Below, one piece after another: positions 1-7,898 of a stretch of DNA of 33,899 nucleotides (position 1 is the stretch's first letter; every line of letters starts with the position of its first letter). The position numbers were made by a program, and so were the translations under genes. The notes beneath the pieces were generated by a model. That model ran no database searches. It was not told where the DNA came from and saw nothing but the letters and a program-made list of their open reading frames with translations. Origin of the DNA: Deltaproteobacteria bacterium (GTDB lineage Bacteria > Desulfobacterota > DSM-4660 > Desulfatiglandales > Desulfatiglandaceae); contig JAJDOH010000315.1 of NCBI GenBank assembly GCA_022340265.1, forward strand, positions 1 through 33,899, given 5' to 3'.

Positions 1-1
1 A

Positions 2-1123
2 GAAATGGAGGTTCAGCGTCCTACCCGCATTGTAGCGGAATTTGCGCGGAGTCTTGAAAAAGAAATCGACTATACCATCGAAGCCCATCACACGGAGCGT
101 TTTTCGCGTCAATTCCTGGGAGACCATACCATTTACGTGCCGAAGGTTTACAGGGAACTCAATTCATCCCGCGTGCTGACCATTGAATATGTGGCCGGTA
201 TAAAGGTTTCCAATATCGATATGCTCAAGAGAGATGGCTGCAATCTGCGCACCTTGGCTGAGAATGGTGCCGATCTGGTCATGAAGCAGATTTTTGTCCA
301 CGGTTTTTTCCATGCGGATCCCCACCCGGGGAATATTTTCGTACTTCCAAGTAATATTATCTGCTTCCTTGATTTCGGCATGATGGGTCGTATACGCAAG
401 GATGAGCGGGAGGATTTTACGGATTTTGTGACCAGCCTTACGACCCGAAACGAAAGAAAAGTTATGGAGTCCGTATTGCGGCTGACCAATTACGCGGAAG
501 AACCGGATCGGGAGGAGCTGGAACGGGATCTTATGGATCTGATGGAAGCGCAGGTTTATGGGCGCCGGGGCAGGCTTGAGATGGGAAAGCTGTTTCAGAA
601 ACTGATTGAAACCGTTTCCACCCACGGACTCACCATCAAGCCCGACCTTTATCTCATGATGAAAGCCCTGGGAACCATCGAAGGGATTTCGAAAATGCTG
701 GATCCGGGCTTTAACATCCTGAAACAGGCGGAACCGTTTGTTCGAAAGATTCAGGAAGAACGCATGAGCCCCAAGAGAATTGTCGGGGACGTGATGGAGG
801 TGGGCACGGATTTGATCCAACTGGGCCGGGAGATCCCCGGCGAGGTGAGGGCCATCTTAAGGCAGGCCAGGGAAGGTAAGCTGAAAATTGAATTTGCCCA
901 CTCCGGGCTGGAACCGCTGCTCAAAACTTACAGCCGAACCACCAATCGTATTGTGTTTGCAATCGTGCTGGCGGCGCTGATTATCGGTTCTTCCCTGGTG
1001 GTTTTGGCGGGTATCCCCCCCAAGTGGCATGATATCCCCCTGGTAGGCATCGTGGGATTCGTAATGGCGGGCATTATAGGATTTTCTTTGATAATCTCCA
1101 TGTTGCGGCGAAAAAAGATGTAG
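2..1123 (+). CDS. UbiB/AarF (ABC1) family atypical protein kinase, 5' truncated by the window edge
   Basis: This is the C-terminal part of an ABC1/UbiB-family protein. The frame is open to the first base of the window, so the true start lies outside; the first ATG at position 5 is internal. Visible family marks are the KEIDYTIEA stretch that packs on the atypical kinase core, FHADPHPGNIF (catalytic-loop equivalent, with its Asp and Asn) and CFLDFGMMGR (metal-binding DFG equivalent). The last 55 residues or so hold two hydrophobic segments (around VFAIVLAALIIGSSLVVL and LVGIVGFVMAGIIGFSLII) before a basic end, the usual tail membrane anchor. The family acts as an ATPase or kinase supporting isoprenoid quinone synthesis in bacteria. 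The exact partner here cannot be read. It converges on the lipoprotein gene to its right. Confidence 0.9.
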   Translation, partial: EMEVQRPTRIVAEFARSLEKEIDYTIEAHHTERFSRQFLGDHTIYVPKVYRELNSSRVLTIEYVAGIKVSNIDMLKRDGCNLRTLAENGADLVMKQIFVHGFFHADPHPGNIFVLPSNIICFLDFGMMGRIRKDEREDFTDFVTSLTTRNERKVMESVLRLTNYAEEPDREELERDLMDLMEAQVYGRRGRLEMGKLFQKLIETVSTHGLTIKPDLYLMMKALGTIEGISKMLDPGFNILKQAEPFVRKIQEERMSPKRIVGDVMEVGTDLIQLGREIPGEVRAILRQAREGKLKIEFAHSGLEPLLKTYSRTTNRIVFAIVLAALIIGSSLVVLAGIPPKWHDIPLVGIVGFVMAGIIGFSLIISMLRRKKM

Positions 1124-1164
1124 CGTGTTGTGCCACAGTTCCTCGTTTTCACACCGGAAATTTT

Positions 1165-1186
1165 CGGAAATCCGGATTGATTTCCG
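1165..1186. terminator. Possible bidirectional terminator between convergent genes
   Basis: A perfect 8-bp inverted repeat, CGGAAATC and GATTTCCG with a 6-nt loop, sits in the 68-bp gap between the stop codons of the UbiB-like gene and the lipoprotein gene. Neither side has a clean T-run (TTTT precedes it on the plus strand), so termination strength is uncertain. Confidence 0.4.
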
Positions 1187-1191
1187 TATGT

Positions 1192-1677
1192 TCACTTTTC
1201 CGCCCGGCGTCTTGCCGCCGCCGCTTCCTCGGTGAGCCCTTTCTGTTCAAGCGCCTGGGCAATAATGTGCCAATTTCGGCGACGAAGGGTGTTGTCTTTT
1301 CCGGCAAGAAGATTTGATTTTCTGGCCAGTTGCTCTGCCTGCTCCGCATTTCCCCTGTTTAGCTGGAGTTGGGCCAGCGTGTGCCAGATGGCAGGATCAC
1401 CGGGGTTGATTCTGAGGGCACGTTCCAGGGTGGAAAAGGCCTGGTCCGCGTGGCCTGCGCTCATCTGTTCATTTGCTTTATGCTTCAAATCGGAGACCAC
1501 CTCATGCGAAGAGTCGGGCGATACTTCAGATAAGGGCAAGGCTCCCAGTTCGGGCGCCTTTTTCATGGGCGCCGGTCCTTTTTGAGGTAGGATTTTTCTC
1601 TGGGTTGAACAGGCGCTTAACAAACATACAGCCAAAAGGAAGAGCAGCATGTTAAAGTATAATTTTTTTGTTTTCAT
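1192..1677 (-). CDS. TPR-repeat outer-membrane lipoprotein, unnamed
   Basis: A 161-aa protein with a lipoprotein signal peptide: basic start, hydrophobic core, and lipobox L20-S-A-C23, so Cys23 would be lipidated. Residue +2 is Ser, which favours outer-membrane sorting by the E. coli rule. The mature part has a linker of about 35 residues, then tetratricopeptide-type helices (QMSAGHADQAFSTLERALRI, IWHTLAQLQLNRGNAEQAEQLARK, and a third partial repeat). The ATG overlaps the stop of the upstream PBP gene in an ATGA arrangement (4 bp), so the two are almost certainly co-translated. By analogy with lipoproteins such as LpoB and LpoA that activate PBP1B and PBP1A from the outer membrane, this could be a PBP partner. 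That role is inferred from coupling alone; the sequence is not recognisably LpoB. Confidence 0.8.
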   Translation of the reverse strand: MKTKKLYFNMLLFLLAVCLLSACSTQRKILPQKGPAPMKKAPELGALPLSEVSPDSSHEVVSDLKHKANEQMSAGHADQAFSTLERALRINPGDPAIWHTLAQLQLNRGNAEQAEQLARKSNLLAGKDNTLRRRNWHIIAQALEQKGLTEEAAAARRRAEK

Positions 1678-4019
1678 TTAAACAAGTCCTTTAACCAGTT
1701 GAGGAATTTTGACCCTGAATCGTCACTTTTTCTATCCATCTCGTGGCCATCTGTTTCGATTCCGGACGGTTCATTTGACCTGGAAAGGGGCACCGATCCT
1801 TCGATAAACGGAATGGCCACGGCATTGCGGTTTCCATCATGGGACTTTAAACCCGTCTTCATGTTCACAACATAAGTTTTAACATTTTCAGGTGGCGCGA
1901 GAACCAGAGGTGCATTGGGAACCTCTGCCATGAACCGCCCCCATACCCGCATGGCGCCCGTTGCTCCGGAGAGTCCGCAAGACCGGTTGTCATCCCGGCC
2001 CACCCAGACCACAGCCAGCTGGCTGCCGGTGAATCCCGCGAACCAGCTGTCCCGTAAATCGTTTGTGGTGCCGGTTTTGCCGGCGGTTCCCCATGGTTTC
2101 GGTACAAGCCTTTCAAGTGATTTCGCCGTCCCTTCGGTCACGACGGTTTGCAGTGTCTTATTGAGAAGATAGATGGGACCCGCATCGAGATTCTGTTTTA
2201 TGGTGAGAGGGTATCGCTGTAGAATTGAACCGTCCGAAGTGTAAATAGAACGGACGGTCCGGATGGGAGAATAGAAACCTCCCGAAGCAAGGGTCTGATA
2301 AATTTGAGCCACTTCAATGGGGGACATTTCAATTGCACCTAAAAGGGAGGCGGGATACATTTGTATATTTCTCTTAAATCCCATTTTCCTTAGTGTATCG
2401 TACACCTCCTCCAATCCCAGGTCCATTCCCAGACGCACCGTGGAACTATTATAAGAATGGACCAATGCCTGGTAAAGGGGAAGGGTGCCGTGATGCTTCC
2501 GGTCATAATTTTTGGGGGTCCAGGATTTGCCGTTGGGAAGCTGGATCGTAACGGGTCCATCATTAATGGGTGTCACAAGGGTGTAGCGTTTGGGATCATT
2601 TAAAGCGGTTAGAAATACGGGCGGCTTAATCAGGGAACCGATGGGCCTGGTTGCGTCCAAAGCGCGGTTAAAACCTTTGACGGAATCTTTCCGTCCGCCT
2701 ACCAGTGCCAGTACTTCGTTGCTTCCGGTGGCGGTAACCACAACCGCCGCCTCAAGTGACTTCGACGGCATCCGGTGGTTGGCCTCGATGATGCTAAGTT
2801 GGGAGAAAACCGCCTCTTCAGCGGCCAGTTGCACCTGAAGGTCAAGGGTGGTGAAAATGCGCAGACCCGCGGAACGAAGGTCCGATTCCCGGTACTCCTG
2901 AAGCAGCTGTCGTTTTACCAGATCAAGATAGGCGGGAAAGGGCGTATTTACCGTTGTGAATTCCTCGATCACACCCAGTGGCGCAGCTCGGGACACCCTA
3001 ACCGTTTCGGGTGACAAAATGCCCTGGTCACGCAATATATCGAGGACAGTGTTGCGGCGCGAGATCGCTCTTCCGGGATGTTTTCGGGGATTATAACGGG
3101 ATGGACCTTTGAGAATTCCCACCAGAAGCGCAATTTCATGAGGCTTTAAGTCGTTGATGCTCTTTCCGAAATAAAATGAGCTGGCCAAACCAAAACCGTG
3201 AATGGCCCGTTTGCCATCCTGACCCAGGTACACTTCATTCAAATAGGTTTCAAGAATTTCCTCTTTACTGAACTTTCTTTCCATGGCCACGGCCACAAAT
3301 ATCTCATCCAGTTTGCGTTTGATGGATTTTTCGGGGGTCAGAAAGAAATTCTTGGCCAGTTGTTGGCTGATAGTGCTGCCCCCCTGCGATGCATGGCCTT
3401 CCCGAATGTTGATGAGCAAAGCTCTTAAGATCGCAAGGGGCACAACGCCATGATGATCATGGAATGAGCGGTCTTCAACGGCAATAAGCGCTTTGGCCAA
3501 CAGCGGGGGCGTATCTTTTAAGGTAAGAAGGACCCTGTCCTCATTATTTTTGGGGTAAAAAGAACCGATCAGGAGAGGTGAAAGACGGACCATTTCAAGT
3601 GATTCGCGAGAGCGCACATCCTGCAGATCCAAAACCCGGCTGTTTTGAATCTTTATCTGAATTTTTCCGGAAGCATGCGTTTCCTTTTCATGCTTAAAAG
3701 GTCTGCGAAAAAGGGTGAACACGTCTCTTTTCCGGAAATATCTGCCGGGGCTTATGAACTCCTTGGGATCCTTAACCTGCTGGTATCCCATACGGTTCAA
3801 GGCCTGTTCAAAGGTCAAGGTGTTCAGACGCATGCCGGGATAAAGTGACATGGGGCGTGCATATACACGGGCGGGAAGTTCCCACAGACGGCCCTGGAAT
3901 CTTTCAAGGACCATTTGGTTGAAGTGCACATATTGATGGTAGACACCATAACCGAAGATGACGCAAACAACCAAAAGTAAGGCAACTAAGATTCGTATGG
4001 TTTTCTTTGAAATGAACAT
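1674..4019 (-). CDS. mrcB: Class A penicillin-binding protein, PBP1B type (bifunctional glycosyltransferase/transpeptidase)
   Basis: A 781-aa peptidoglycan synthase that polymerises lipid II and cross-links stem peptides in the periplasm. Order: a short cytoplasmic tail and one membrane helix (residues 7-25); a UB2H-like module at about 60-115 (TFEQALNRMGYQQV), which marks the PBP1B branch; glycosyltransferase family 51 at about 160-330 with catalytic Glu182 in VEDRSFHDHHG, GGSTISQQLAKN and RKFSKEEILETYLN; then the transpeptidase with S462-L-I-K465, S522-Y-N524 and K648-T-G650. All catalytic motifs are intact. The start at 4019 has no obvious Shine-Dalgarno sequence. The frame stays open upstream for about 55 codons but has no ATG, GTG or TTG there, so 4019 is the best start. 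It lies 119 bp after the MoaD-like gene and overlaps the lipoprotein gene downstream. The gene symbol rests on the UB2H-like module and could be argued. Confidence 0.93.
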   Translation of the reverse strand: MFISKKTIRILVALLLVVCVIFGYGVYHQYVHFNQMVLERFQGRLWELPARVYARPMSLYPGMRLNTLTFEQALNRMGYQQVKDPKEFISPGRYFRKRDVFTLFRRPFKHEKETHASGKIQIKIQNSRVLDLQDVRSRESLEMVRLSPLLIGSFYPKNNEDRVLLTLKDTPPLLAKALIAVEDRSFHDHHGVVPLAILRALLINIREGHASQGGSTISQQLAKNFFLTPEKSIKRKLDEIFVAVAMERKFSKEEILETYLNEVYLGQDGKRAIHGFGLASSFYFGKSINDLKPHEIALLVGILKGPSRYNPRKHPGRAISRRNTVLDILRDQGILSPETVRVSRAAPLGVIEEFTTVNTPFPAYLDLVKRQLLQEYRESDLRSAGLRIFTTLDLQVQLAAEEAVFSQLSIIEANHRMPSKSLEAAVVVTATGSNEVLALVGGRKDSVKGFNRALDATRPIGSLIKPPVFLTALNDPKRYTLVTPINDGPVTIQLPNGKSWTPKNYDRKHHGTLPLYQALVHSYNSSTVRLGMDLGLEEVYDTLRKMGFKRNIQMYPASLLGAIEMSPIEVAQIYQTLASGGFYSPIRTVRSIYTSDGSILQRYPLTIKQNLDAGPIYLLNKTLQTVVTEGTAKSLERLVPKPWGTAGKTGTTNDLRDSWFAGFTGSQLAVVWVGRDDNRSCGLSGATGAMRVWGRFMAEVPNAPLVLAPPENVKTYVVNMKTGLKSHDGNRNAVAIPFIEGSVPLSRSNEPSGIETDGHEMDRKSDDSGSKFLNWLKDLFK

Positions 4020-4138
4020 GCTTGAGCGATTTGATCCGGGTGGCTTTCGGTCCCTTCGGGGGTGGCAGCCCGCAGGGCATGGGGGTTGTTCCGAATCCGC
4101 AACCTTTCTTGCGCGGATGGAGACAAAGTGGCCGGAAA

Positions 4139-4420
4139 CTATCCTCCCGAAGAAGGGATGTGAATATCGACCACGTCACCGTCAGCAAGCACCCCGTCGA
4201 AATCGACAGCCTTATGATTTACAAAAACATGGAGATCCAGGTCATCCCATTCTTCCGGTTTTCCGATACCGGGTATCTGCAAGAGCAAATCTTCCACCGT
4301 GGTTCCTGATGCCAGCACCATCGTGAAATCCTCTTCACTGGCAAATCTGGAACGAAACGCGTTTGATCTGCCGATTGAATAGCATGAATTCAATTTTATC
4401 CTGATTTGTTCCTTGTCCAT
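4139..4420 (-). CDS. MoaD/ThiS-like ubiquitin-fold sulfur-carrier protein
   Basis: A 93-aa protein. Its second half reads as a MoaD/ThiS beta-grasp domain: TTVEDLLLQIPGIG (first helix), LHVFVNHKAVDFDGVLADGD (the VNG...L.DGD signature) and the C-terminus IPSSGG. The terminal Gly-Gly is the residue pair that MoeB/ThiF-type enzymes adenylate and thiocarboxylate in this family. The first 35 residues (containing NSCYSIGRSNAF) are longer than in typical MoaD, which runs to about 80 aa. A GAGG Shine-Dalgarno sits 8 nt before the ATG. It lies between the sigma-54 response regulator (41-bp gap) and PBP1B, with no molybdopterin, thiamine or MoeB gene in the window. The fold is fairly secure, but the pathway is unknown: sulfur delivery to molybdopterin, tungstopterin or another thio-cofactor, or a ubiquitin-like modifier. 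Confidence 0.8.
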   Translation of the reverse strand: MDKEQIRIKLNSCYSIGRSNAFRSRFASEEDFTMVLASGTTVEDLLLQIPGIGKPEEWDDLDLHVFVNHKAVDFDGVLADGDVVDIHIPSSGG

Positions 4421-4461
4421 AAATTTGCCTCTGATCAGTAAGGAGAATGATTATAAAGACG

Positions 4462-5862
4462 TCAACGGCGGAAGTCGTGATTATCTGTTGACGGCCTGAC
4501 CCCATAATCCTTCAGCTTTTTTCGAAGCGTTTTTCGGGTAATTCCCAGTCTTCTGGCGGCTTCGCTTTTGTTTCCGGCGGTCGATTCAAGGGTTTTTATG
4601 ATGGTTGCCTTTTCCATTTCTTCAAGTGAAACGCCCTCATCCGATATCTTTAGAGAAAAATCAACAAGGTCTTCCTGTTGACGGTTCTGAATTTCAGGCG
4701 GCAGATCATCGGGTTGAATGAGTTCAGATCGGCTCATGACCACGGACCGCTCCACCGCATTCATCAACTCCCGAACGTTCCCCGGCCACGTATACCTGAG
4801 CATCTGATCCATCACATGAGGTGAAAACCCTTTAATATTTTTACGGTTCTTTTCAGAAAAGCGTTCCAGAAAATGGCGGGCCAGCAGCGGGATATCTTCT
4901 TTTCGGTCGGCCAGGGATGGGACTGCCAGCGTCACAACGTTCAGGCGGTAGTAAAGATCTTCGCGGAAACGGCCGGTTTCAACCTCCTGAAGCAGGTCTT
5001 TGTTGGTTGCGGCGATGACCCGAACATCCACTTTAATCTGTTCCTCGCCGCCGACCCTGAAAAACTCCATTTCCTGGAGTGCCCGCAACAGCTTAACCTG
5101 CATGGACAGGGACATTTCGCCCACCTCATCGAGAAAAAGGCTTCCACCGTCTGCCTGACGGAACTTCCCCTCCTTTCTCTTGTGGGCCCCGGTAAAGGCG
5201 CCTTTTTCGTGTCCGAAAAGTTCCGATTCCAGAAGGGTTTCGGTGACGGCCGCGCAATTCATTTTGACAAACGGTCCATCCTTTCTCGGGCTGTTGTAGT
5301 GAACCGCGCCTGCAATCAATTCTTTACCCGCTCCCGATTCCCCGGTTATCAGAACGGTGGCTTCCGAAGGGGCCACCTGAGCTACGGTTTCCAGCAGTTT
5401 CACCATGACCTGGCTGCGGCCGATGATGTTTTGGGTGTTGAACTGATTCCCCAGGCGTTCTTTCAGGAGACGGTTTTCTTCTTTCAGATGGCGGTGGTCC
5501 ACCGCCCGCGCCATGACCAGTCGCAATTCGTCAAAGTCCAGCGGTTTGGTGAGATAATCGTAGGCTCCATTTTTCAGCGCTGTAACGGCGGTTTCCACAG
5601 ACGAATAGGCGGTCATGATAATGATGGGTATGGCCGGGTTGTAGTTTTGAATTTCCGCCAATGCTTCAAGACCGGAAACTTTGATCATCCGAATGTCCAT
5701 CAGGATGAGGTCAAAGGCTTTTTCATGGACCGTTGCAATGGCTGTTTCGCCGTCGTCCGCCTCTTCCACGACATATCCCCAACCGGATATCAGGGTGCGC
5801 AGCATGACGCGGTGGGCATGGTCATCGTCCACCACCAGAACCGATTTTTCTTTGTTCGCCAT
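4462..5862 (-). CDS. Sigma-54-dependent response regulator, NtrC/ZraR type
   Basis: A 466-aa activator with three domains. The receiver (1-120) carries the acidic pocket DDD12-14, phospho-acceptor Asp56 in LILMDIRM and Lys in LTKPLDF. The AAA+ domain (about 145-380) has Walker A GESGAGKE, the sigma-54 contact loop GAFTGA, Walker B SLFLDEVGEM, and the R-finger region REDLYYRLNV. A Fis-type helix-turn-helix closes the protein (NKSEAARRLGITRKTLRKKL). It should convert closed sigma-54 holoenzyme complexes at target promoters after phosphorylation by the adjacent kinase, from which it is separated by only 4 bp (kinase stop TAA, then CTAC, then ATG). The Shine-Dalgarno GGAGG lies inside the kinase's last codons, suggesting translational coupling. 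Which sigma-54 promoters it controls is not shown by the sequence. Confidence 0.95.
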   Translation of the reverse strand: MANKEKSVLVVDDDHAHRVMLRTLISGWGYVVEEADDGETAIATVHEKAFDLILMDIRMIKVSGLEALAEIQNYNPAIPIIIMTAYSSVETAVTALKNGAYDYLTKPLDFDELRLVMARAVDHRHLKEENRLLKERLGNQFNTQNIIGRSQVMVKLLETVAQVAPSEATVLITGESGAGKELIAGAVHYNSPRKDGPFVKMNCAAVTETLLESELFGHEKGAFTGAHKRKEGKFRQADGGSLFLDEVGEMSLSMQVKLLRALQEMEFFRVGGEEQIKVDVRVIAATNKDLLQEVETGRFREDLYYRLNVVTLAVPSLADRKEDIPLLARHFLERFSEKNRKNIKGFSPHVMDQMLRYTWPGNVRELMNAVERSVVMSRSELIQPDDLPPEIQNRQQEDLVDFSLKISDEGVSLEEMEKATIIKTLESTAGNKSEAARRLGITRKTLRKKLKDYGVRPSTDNHDFRR

Positions 5863-5866
5863 GTAG

Positions 5867-7711
5867 TTAGTCCTCCAGAGCGTGCGGGATCAAAATGGTG
5901 ACAACGGTTCCTTCACCGAGCTCGCTTGTGATCTGAATTTCGCCTTTATGAGATTCCACGATTTTGTGAACAATGGCGAGCCCAAGACCGGTCCCGGAGG
6001 GTTTTGTGGTAAAGTAGGGATCAAACAGATGGGGCAGGTCTTTTTCCGTGATCCCCGGGCCCGTATCCGACACGGTGATTTGAACGCCGTTATCCCGTTC
6101 AGACCGTTTGGCCGAAACCGTCAATGAACCACCTTCGCCCATGGCCTCTATGGCGTTTAAATAAAGGTTCAGAAGAACCTGCTTGATCCTGTCGGGATCA
6201 ATTTTTGCTGTCTCGATACCGGGATCATGATTAAATTCAAGTGTAATATGTTTTTTGAGCGCATCGCCCTCCACCATTTTCAATGAGTGACGGATGAGCG
6301 CATCCAGGCTTGTGATCTTCTCCTCAATGCTCATGGGTCGTGCGAATTCCATGAGCTGCCCAATAACCCGATCAAGTCTTTCAACCTCCTGGATCATGAT
6401 TTCGGCGGTCTGGTGGTCTTTAGGGGTGTCCCGGTACCGTTCTTTGAAATAGGTGGCGAATCCTTTGATGGAGCTTAAAGGATTCCTGATTTCATGGGCG
6501 ACCCCCGCGGCGAGCCGGCCAATGGATGCCAGACGCTGGCTTCGAGCGATTTCCTTTTTCAAGTGCCGGATCTCGCTTAGATCCCTGAAAAGGATCACCC
6601 ACCCCATTGCCGCCCCGTCTTCATCGGAAAGGGACGTGCCAATGACCTCCAGGGGTAGATTTTGATGATTGTTCAGAGAAGCATCCAGCTCTTCGGTGAT
6701 GGGACCGGTTCTTGTTTTCATTTGGTAGAAAAAATTGCGGAGTGAAGCGGGAAGAATTTCCGAGAGTTGATTTCCAATGATTTCGGTGGCGCTGATTTTC
6801 AGCATGGATTCGGCGGTTTGGTTAAAGGAAGCGATCCGTTCTCCGGGATCAATGGCAATGAGACCCATGGGCATGTTTTCGACCAGGTTGTCTGAAAAGG
6901 CTTTGACCCGTGAAAAAGAGGTCCTGGCGGATCGATAAGCCTGTGCCAGAAAAAGCGTTACAACACCCGCAAAACCGATGAGGAGAAAAATAAAGCCTGT
7001 GAAAATGCTGTGACGGATATCTTCTCTTGCGGCATTCTCAACGGAAGTCATGTCCAGTCCCACAAAGATCACCTGGGCGTCACTGCCCTGCGCCTGTTCG
7101 GGATTTAAATGACGCTGGCACCAGTCCCCTGACATCATCCCCTGCCGGCGCCCTGCACCTCTGCCCATCCCTCTGCCCTGCATGGGAACGAACTGGCGAA
7201 ATACCTCAAAAGTTTTTGTGCCGTTTTGCGTGTAAACCTCACGCCAGTGCAGCGAGTGGGAATGGGAAATCCGGTAAAGGTTCAGACCCTCACCGTACGG
7301 TTTTCCGATATTCTGCGGATCACTGTCCGCCAGAATTTTACCTGTTGAGTTGGTGACCAGAATGTAGACGATATCCCTTTGTTGAGCGGTTTCGGAAAGC
7401 AATTGCTGAACCTGGGCACCTCCCCATTGCATGCCCATCATACCCGTTCGTGCGCCGGCCTCAAAGGAGCGTATGAGTGCTGCACCCTTTTCCTTTAAAA
7501 GGGAAATGGTATTTCCTTTCTGGCGGTTGATGGAATCAACCGTTACGAAGAAAAAAATCGGCGCCAGAACCAATACAGCGCCGATGATAACCCAGGGTGG
7601 CACCCAGAGTCGAGGCTTCCTTTTCGTGTTTAAGTGACGCATCATAAGTATTCTATCAAGCAAGAACAGTACCAAGATAAAAAAATGGCGATCCACACCG
7701 GAAATATTCAT
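5867..7711 (-). CDS. Membrane sensor histidine kinase, ZraS/AtoS-like
   Basis: A 614-aa two-component kinase. It has TM1 at residues 38-56, an extracytoplasmic sensor of about 180 residues, TM2 at 236-257, a PAS domain at about 270-380 (VENMPMGLIAIDPGERI), HisKA with phospho-acceptor His406 in AAGVAHEIRNPLSSIKGF, and an HATPase_c domain with N box (NLYLNAIEAM), G1 (DTGPGI), F box (LFDPYFTTK) and G2 (GTGLGLAI). The sensor contains an unusual Met/Gly/Arg-rich loop at 177-195 followed by Cys198 and His201, and a His cluster at 150-155. The start is uncertain. The ATG at 7711 adds a hydrophobic N-terminus (FFILVLFLL), while ATGs at 7645 and 7642 (MMRHLN) give a more usual short cytoplasmic tail; none has a strong ribosome site. 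It is coupled to the response-regulator gene downstream. Confidence 0.93.
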   Translation of the reverse strand: MNISGVDRHFFILVLFLLDRILMMRHLNTKRKPRLWVPPWVIIGAVLVLAPIFFFVTVDSINRQKGNTISLLKEKGAALIRSFEAGARTGMMGMQWGGAQVQQLLSETAQQRDIVYILVTNSTGKILADSDPQNIGKPYGEGLNLYRISHSHSLHWREVYTQNGTKTFEVFRQFVPMQGRGMGRGAGRRQGMMSGDWCQRHLNPEQAQGSDAQVIFVGLDMTSVENAAREDIRHSIFTGFIFLLIGFAGVVTLFLAQAYRSARTSFSRVKAFSDNLVENMPMGLIAIDPGERIASFNQTAESMLKISATEIIGNQLSEILPASLRNFFYQMKTRTGPITEELDASLNNHQNLPLEVIGTSLSDEDGAAMGWVILFRDLSEIRHLKKEIARSQRLASIGRLAAGVAHEIRNPLSSIKGFATYFKERYRDTPKDHQTAEIMIQEVERLDRVIGQLMEFARPMSIEEKITSLDALIRHSLKMVEGDALKKHITLEFNHDPGIETAKIDPDRIKQVLLNLYLNAIEAMGEGGSLTVSAKRSERDNGVQITVSDTGPGITEKDLPHLFDPYFTTKPSGTGLGLAIVHKIVESHKGEIQITSELGEGTVVTILIPHALED

Positions 7712-7739
7712 ACCGAACAGCTCAAACTATTTTTCGACT

Positions 7740-7794
7740 GGATACTTTTTACCCATTCGGGTGATGGATCCGGGTACAAAGTATCCTCTTTTTT
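7740..7794. repeat. Long inverted repeat in the leader of the sensor kinase gene
   Basis: Arms 7740-7754 (GGATACTTTTTACCC) and 7772-7786 (GGGTACAAAGTATCC) pair at 14 of 15 positions around a 17-nt loop. An alternative smaller pairing, ACCC-ATTC-GGGT, lies at 7751-7762. The plus-strand side is followed by TCTTTTTT, like a Rho-independent terminator, but no plus-strand gene precedes it. In the minus (operon) direction it lies 29 nt before the most distal kinase start and lacks a following T-run. It could be an operator, a leader structure, or a block to antisense transcription. Confidence 0.6.
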
Positions 7795-7898
7795 AAGCGC
7801 TACGGCAAGGGAGAAATGGGTGTTTCAATCGATGGTTCCCATAAGCGGTCGATGCCGGGGAAACTGGGGTGGGCCCTGCTGGAATCAATTTCTACTCT

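Noticed and set aside
4873..5901. A 342-codon open frame on the plus strand
   Set aside because: It lies wholly antisense to the response-regulator gene, has no family motif and is His/Phe/Gln-rich as expected of a complementary frame.
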